Positions 7,113 through 9,511 of a stretch of DNA of 9,511 nucleotides are shown here, in pieces; the first letter of the stretch is position 1, and every line of letters starts with the position of its first letter. Both the position numbers and the translations under genes were made by a program. The notes under the pieces are model-generated. The model ran no database searches and was not told the DNA's origin. It saw only the letters and a program-made list of their open reading frames with translations. The stretch is from CAINEC01 sp046303115 (GTDB lineage: Bacteria > Bacteroidota > Bacteroidia > AKYH767-A > OLB10), in the NCBI GenBank assembly GCA_046303115.1, contig JBKCGZ010000182.1, forward strand, positions 1-9,511, given 5' to 3'.

Positions 7113-7148
7113 AAAGCCTTGACGAGATTGTCGGGGCTTTTGTATTTT
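7113..7148 (+). terminator. Intrinsic terminator after hemD
   Basis: An 11-base-pair hairpin (7113-7123 with 7130-7140, including two G-U pairs, loop GAGATT) is followed by the T-rich tail TGTATTTTT. It starts 33 bases after the hemD stop codon and should end the hemD transcript just before rnpA. Confidence 0.85.
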
Positions 7149-7150
7149 TA
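7119..7150 (+). promoter_or_regulatory. Candidate rnpA promoter overlapping the hemD terminator
   Basis: TTG at 7119-7121 and TATTTTTA at 7143-7150 (one mismatch to TAnnTTTG) are 21 bases apart, an acceptable -33/-7 arrangement for Bacteroidota. The -33 part lies in the ascending arm of the terminator stem and the -7 part in its T-tail. rnpA begins only 8 bases later, so there is no other room for a promoter between terminator and gene. Confidence 0.45.
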
Positions 7151-7158
7151 ACCCTCCA

Positions 7159-7575
7159 ATGGAGCTTACTCACTCATCACATCCAGATTTTACTCTTCCT
7201 GCTTCCATGCGAATGAAAAGTAAGAAGTCGTTTGATTTACTTTTCGAAAAAGGGAAACGCCATTGGGTATCTCCGTTTGAAGCCATTGCTCTCGAAGTTC
7301 CTTTTGATGAAAGCAAACCCCTTCAAGTTGGATTTGTTGCGCCTAAGCGGAAATTGAAAAGGGCGCACCACCGTAATCGGATGAAACGCTTGATGCGCGA
7401 GAGCTTTCGTCTGAATAAGAACGAGCTCTTAAACACCTGTTTAATGCAGCGAAAAGGCTTAATGGTATTGTTCATTTCGCAGTGTAATTCCACCGTTGAA
7501 TACCCAAAAACTCAAGAGAAAATAAAGTTACTTTTACAGCGTTTAACATTAGAACATGCGCAAACTGCCGGCTAA
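7159..7575 (+). CDS. rnpA: Ribonuclease P protein component
   Basis: RnpA is the protein subunit of RNase P. It helps the catalytic RNA bind precursor tRNA and remove the 5' leader. The protein is 138 residues. The conserved core starts at about residue 11 (FTLPASMRMKSKKSFDLLFEKGKR), continues with the beta strands WVSPFEAIALEV and QVGFVAPKRKLKRA, and contains the diagnostic RNA-binding helix AHHRNRMKRLMRESFRL (69-85) with the RNR signature. It ends in the strand GLMVLFISQ and a C-terminal helix. The protein is strongly basic, as expected. The ATG at 7159 is the first possible start after an upstream in-frame stop at 7120-7122; a shorter product from Met17 is conceivable but less likely. The 3' end overlaps yidD by 20 bases. 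The rnpA-yidD arrangement is widespread, but neither rpmH upstream nor yidC downstream is present here. Confidence 0.95.
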   Translation: MELTHSSHPDFTLPASMRMKSKKSFDLLFEKGKRHWVSPFEAIALEVPFDESKPLQVGFVAPKRKLKRAHHRNRMKRLMRESFRLNKNELLNTCLMQRKGLMVLFISQCNSTVEYPKTQEKIKLLLQRLTLEHAQTAG

Positions 7576-7783
7576 GCTGATGATTTTACTGATAAAGTTC
7601 TACAAAGGAGCTATATCGCCACACTTAGGTAAGGCCTGCCGTTATACACCCACCTGCTCACAATACGGAGTGGAGGCCATTACAAAACATGGCGCAATCA
7701 AAGGTGGCTGGCTCACGTTCAAAAGAATTTTATCTTGTAACCCTTGGGGCGGACATGGTTATGATCCGGTACCTGAAAAATAA
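7556..7783 (+). CDS. yidD: Membrane protein insertion efficiency factor YidD
   Basis: A 75-residue YidD (old names: haemolytic domain, DUF37). It is thought to assist insertion of inner-membrane proteins by the YidC/Sec pathway from the cytoplasmic face. The N-terminal amphipathic segment LMILLIKFYKGAISPHLG (8-25) can associate with the membrane. The invariant motifs follow: CRYTPTCSQY (28-37), AITKHGAIKGGWLTFKRILSCNPW (41-64), and GHGYDPVP near the end, with all three family cysteines. The length is typical of the family. The ATG at 7556 lies within the last codons of rnpA in another frame, a 20-base overlap that implies translational coupling. It is followed by the S41 protease gene after 13 bases. 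Confidence 0.96.
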   Translation: MRKLPAKLMILLIKFYKGAISPHLGKACRYTPTCSQYGVEAITKHGAIKGGWLTFKRILSCNPWGGHGYDPVPEK

Positions 7784-7796
7784 GTATATTTAATCG

Positions 7797-9473
7797 ATGA
7801 AGAATTTAATTCGAATTATAAAGCTTCCTGTTTTTGTTATCACAACCGTGATTATCTTTTTGTCTTTTAAAGTTGCGAACGATAATTATTTTGAGTTGAA
7901 TAAAAACCTCGATGTATTTACTACCATCTTCCGTGAGCTATCTGTTTTTTATGTGGAGCCTATCAACTCCGAAGAAATGGTTACCGCTGGTATTGATGAG
8001 ATGCTAGAAAGCCTTGATCCGTACACGACCTTCATTCCTGAAGAAGATGCTGATGATTATCGCTTCATGACAACAGGACAATATGGTGGTATCGGAGCGT
8101 TAATCGGACAAAGAAATAATCAAGTAGTAATTACTGATCCCTATGAAGGTTTTCCTGCGCAAAAATTTGGCTTAATGGCGGGAGATATTATTCGCACCAT
8201 TGATGGTAAATCAACAAAAGGATTAGAGTACGATGATGTAAGTAAAATGTTGAAAGGAACACCTAACACAAATCTTACTATCGTCGTTGATCGTCCATCA
8301 GCAAACGGATTTGAAACAGTCAATAAAACAATTACTCGCGCAGAGATTCAAATTAAAAATGTTCCTTACTACGGAGTGATTGAAGGCAATGTTGGGTATA
8401 TCCGTTTAAGTGGTTTCACAGACAACGCTGGACAAGAAGTGGAGAACGCGGTGAAGGATTTAATTCAGAAAAAGAAAGTATCAGGATTGATTCTGGATTT
8501 AAGAGGTAATCCAGGTGGATTGTTAAACGAAGCAGTAAATATTGTGAATGTATTTATTGATAAAGGTCAAGAAGTTGTTAGCACTCGTGGTAAGGTAAAA
8601 GACTGGGATAAAATTTATCGTACGACTAACAGTCCCGTAGATACGAAAACACCATTAGCCATTTTAGTAAACAGTGGCTCTGCCTCTGCAGCTGAAATTG
8701 TGAGTGGCTCTTTGCAGGATTTCGACAGAGGAATTGTAATTGGTCAGCGTACTTTCGGAAAAGGGTTGGTTCAAACAACTCGTCCGTTAGCCTATAACAC
8801 ACAATTAAAAGTAACAACTGCTAAATATTATATTCCGAGCGGAAGATGTATTCAGGCCCTTGACTATACACATCGTAATGCTGATGGTAGCGTGGGTAAA
8901 GTTCCTGATTCGTTAATGTCGGAGTTTAAAACCAAGGGTGGTAGAAAGGTGTATGATGGCGGTGGTGTTAATCCTGATTTTGTTACTTCTACGCTTACCT
9001 ATAGCAGCATTGCACAAATTTTATCAGCTAAATATTTATTGTTTGATTATGCAACGCAATATAAAATCAAACATCCAACTATTGCTGATGCAAAATCGTT
9101 TCATCTAACGGATGCTGAATATGCTGATTTTATTTCCTGGTTAAGTAATAAAGAATATGATTACGAAACAGAAAGTGAAGCGAAGTTAGAAGCGCTAAAA
9201 GAAAAAGCTGTGAAGGAAAATTATTTTCAAAACATACAAGCGGAGTACAACGCAGTGAAATCGAAAATCAAAGGTGATAAATCGTCCGATTTAAAATTGC
9301 ACGAAGAAGAAATTAAGTGGTTGCTTGAAAACGAAATCGTTTCTCGCTATTACTATCAGAATGGCCGTACAGAAAACAGTTTCTCTAGTGATCCAGAAAT
9401 TAAAATGGCTATCAAAGCGCTTACTAATCCTACAGTGTTTTCAGCGGTTTATAATAGAACCTATAAAGAGTAA
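7797..9473 (+). CDS. S41 family carboxyl-terminal processing protease (CtpA-like)
   Basis: A 558-residue serine protease of the tail-specific (Ctp/Tsp) family. An N-terminal hydrophobic stretch (about 8-24) is an uncleaved anchor or signal, placing the protein in the periplasm. The S41 N-terminal helices (about 35-85, with SLDPYTTFI) are followed by a PDZ domain (about 95-180; VVITDPYEGFPAQKFGLMAGDII) that recognises substrate C-termini. The protease core (about 190-395) includes GYIRLSGF (200-207), LILDLRGNPGG (231-241), the serine loop NSGSASAAE (292-300), and RTFGKGLVQ (318-326). Ser297 and Lys322, 25 residues apart as in E. coli Prc and B. subtilis CtpB, form the catalytic pair. A charged C-terminal extension (about 405-558) with predicted helices goes beyond the core. 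The expected role is processing or degrading envelope proteins. It is third in the rnpA-yidD cluster, which is also found in other Bacteroidota. I do not assign a specific symbol because ctpA/ctpB/prc orthology is not decidable here. Confidence 0.94.
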   Translation: MKNLIRIIKLPVFVITTVIIFLSFKVANDNYFELNKNLDVFTTIFRELSVFYVEPINSEEMVTAGIDEMLESLDPYTTFIPEEDADDYRFMTTGQYGGIGALIGQRNNQVVITDPYEGFPAQKFGLMAGDIIRTIDGKSTKGLEYDDVSKMLKGTPNTNLTIVVDRPSANGFETVNKTITRAEIQIKNVPYYGVIEGNVGYIRLSGFTDNAGQEVENAVKDLIQKKKVSGLILDLRGNPGGLLNEAVNIVNVFIDKGQEVVSTRGKVKDWDKIYRTTNSPVDTKTPLAILVNSGSASAAEIVSGSLQDFDRGIVIGQRTFGKGLVQTTRPLAYNTQLKVTTAKYYIPSGRCIQALDYTHRNADGSVGKVPDSLMSEFKTKGGRKVYDGGGVNPDFVTSTLTYSSIAQILSAKYLLFDYATQYKIKHPTIADAKSFHLTDAEYADFISWLSNKEYDYETESEAKLEALKEKAVKENYFQNIQAEYNAVKSKIKGDKSSDLKLHEEEIKWLLENEIVSRYYYQNGRTENSFSSDPEIKMAIKALTNPTVFSAVYNRTYKE

Positions 9474-9511
9474 CCTCTCTTGAATAATAAAATCATTTCA
9501 TTGGGTAATAA

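Noticed and set aside
8141..8323. Minus-strand open frame of 60 codons
   Set aside because: Antisense shadow of the PDZ region of the S41 protease.
8626..8817. Minus-strand open frame of 63 codons
   Set aside because: Antisense shadow of the catalytic region of the S41 protease.

Overview
The window looks like ordinary chromosomal DNA from a member of the Bacteroidota, probably a flavobacterium-like or sphingobacterium-like environmental lineage. The sequence is AT-rich and its genes have no obvious Shine-Dalgarno boxes. Several upstream regions carry the Bacteroidota -7 promoter element TAnnTTTG. The gene families also fit: a DUF4271 membrane protein next to hemD, a DUF5777 beta-barrel protein, a delta-60 repeat secreted protein, and rnpA-yidD followed by an S41 peptidase. 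I cannot name a genus from the sequence alone.

Layout. Positions 1-3173 hold a minus-strand pair. An M1-family, leukotriene-A4-hydrolase-like aminopeptidase with a lipoprotein signal is followed, one base after its stop codon, by a secreted protein built of ~60-residue delta-60 repeats that runs off the left edge. An 81-base divergent region (3174-3254) separates this pair from a run of plus-strand genes. These are a membrane-anchored DUF218 (YdcF/SanA/ElyC-like) protein at 3255; a small cytochrome c-like lipoprotein with a CX4CH haem motif (4033) followed by a DUF5777 outer-membrane-type beta-barrel (4415); a six-helix DUF4271 membrane protein (5407); uroporphyrinogen-III synthase hemD (6339, TTG start); a clear intrinsic terminator (7113-7148); and then rnpA, yidD and an S41 carboxyl-terminal processing protease packed tightly from 7159 to 9473. 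No stretch over 300 bases lacks a gene. I found no tRNA, rRNA, CRISPR array, insertion sequence or phage signature.

How the genes fit together. Most of the block from 5407 to 9473 is housekeeping. It covers tetrapyrrole synthesis (HemD), tRNA 5'-end maturation (RnpA), membrane-protein insertion (YidD) and envelope proteolysis (S41 protease). The left half is envelope-directed: a lipoprotein aminopeptidase, a secreted repeat protein, a haem-binding lipoprotein and a beta-barrel. I saw no convincing undescribed system. The most useful observations are the one-base coupling of the peptidase and repeat-protein genes, the CX4CH haem motif paired with a DUF5777 barrel, a probable terminator/promoter overlap in front of rnpA, and several promoters placed so close to start codons that the mRNAs may be leaderless or nearly so.
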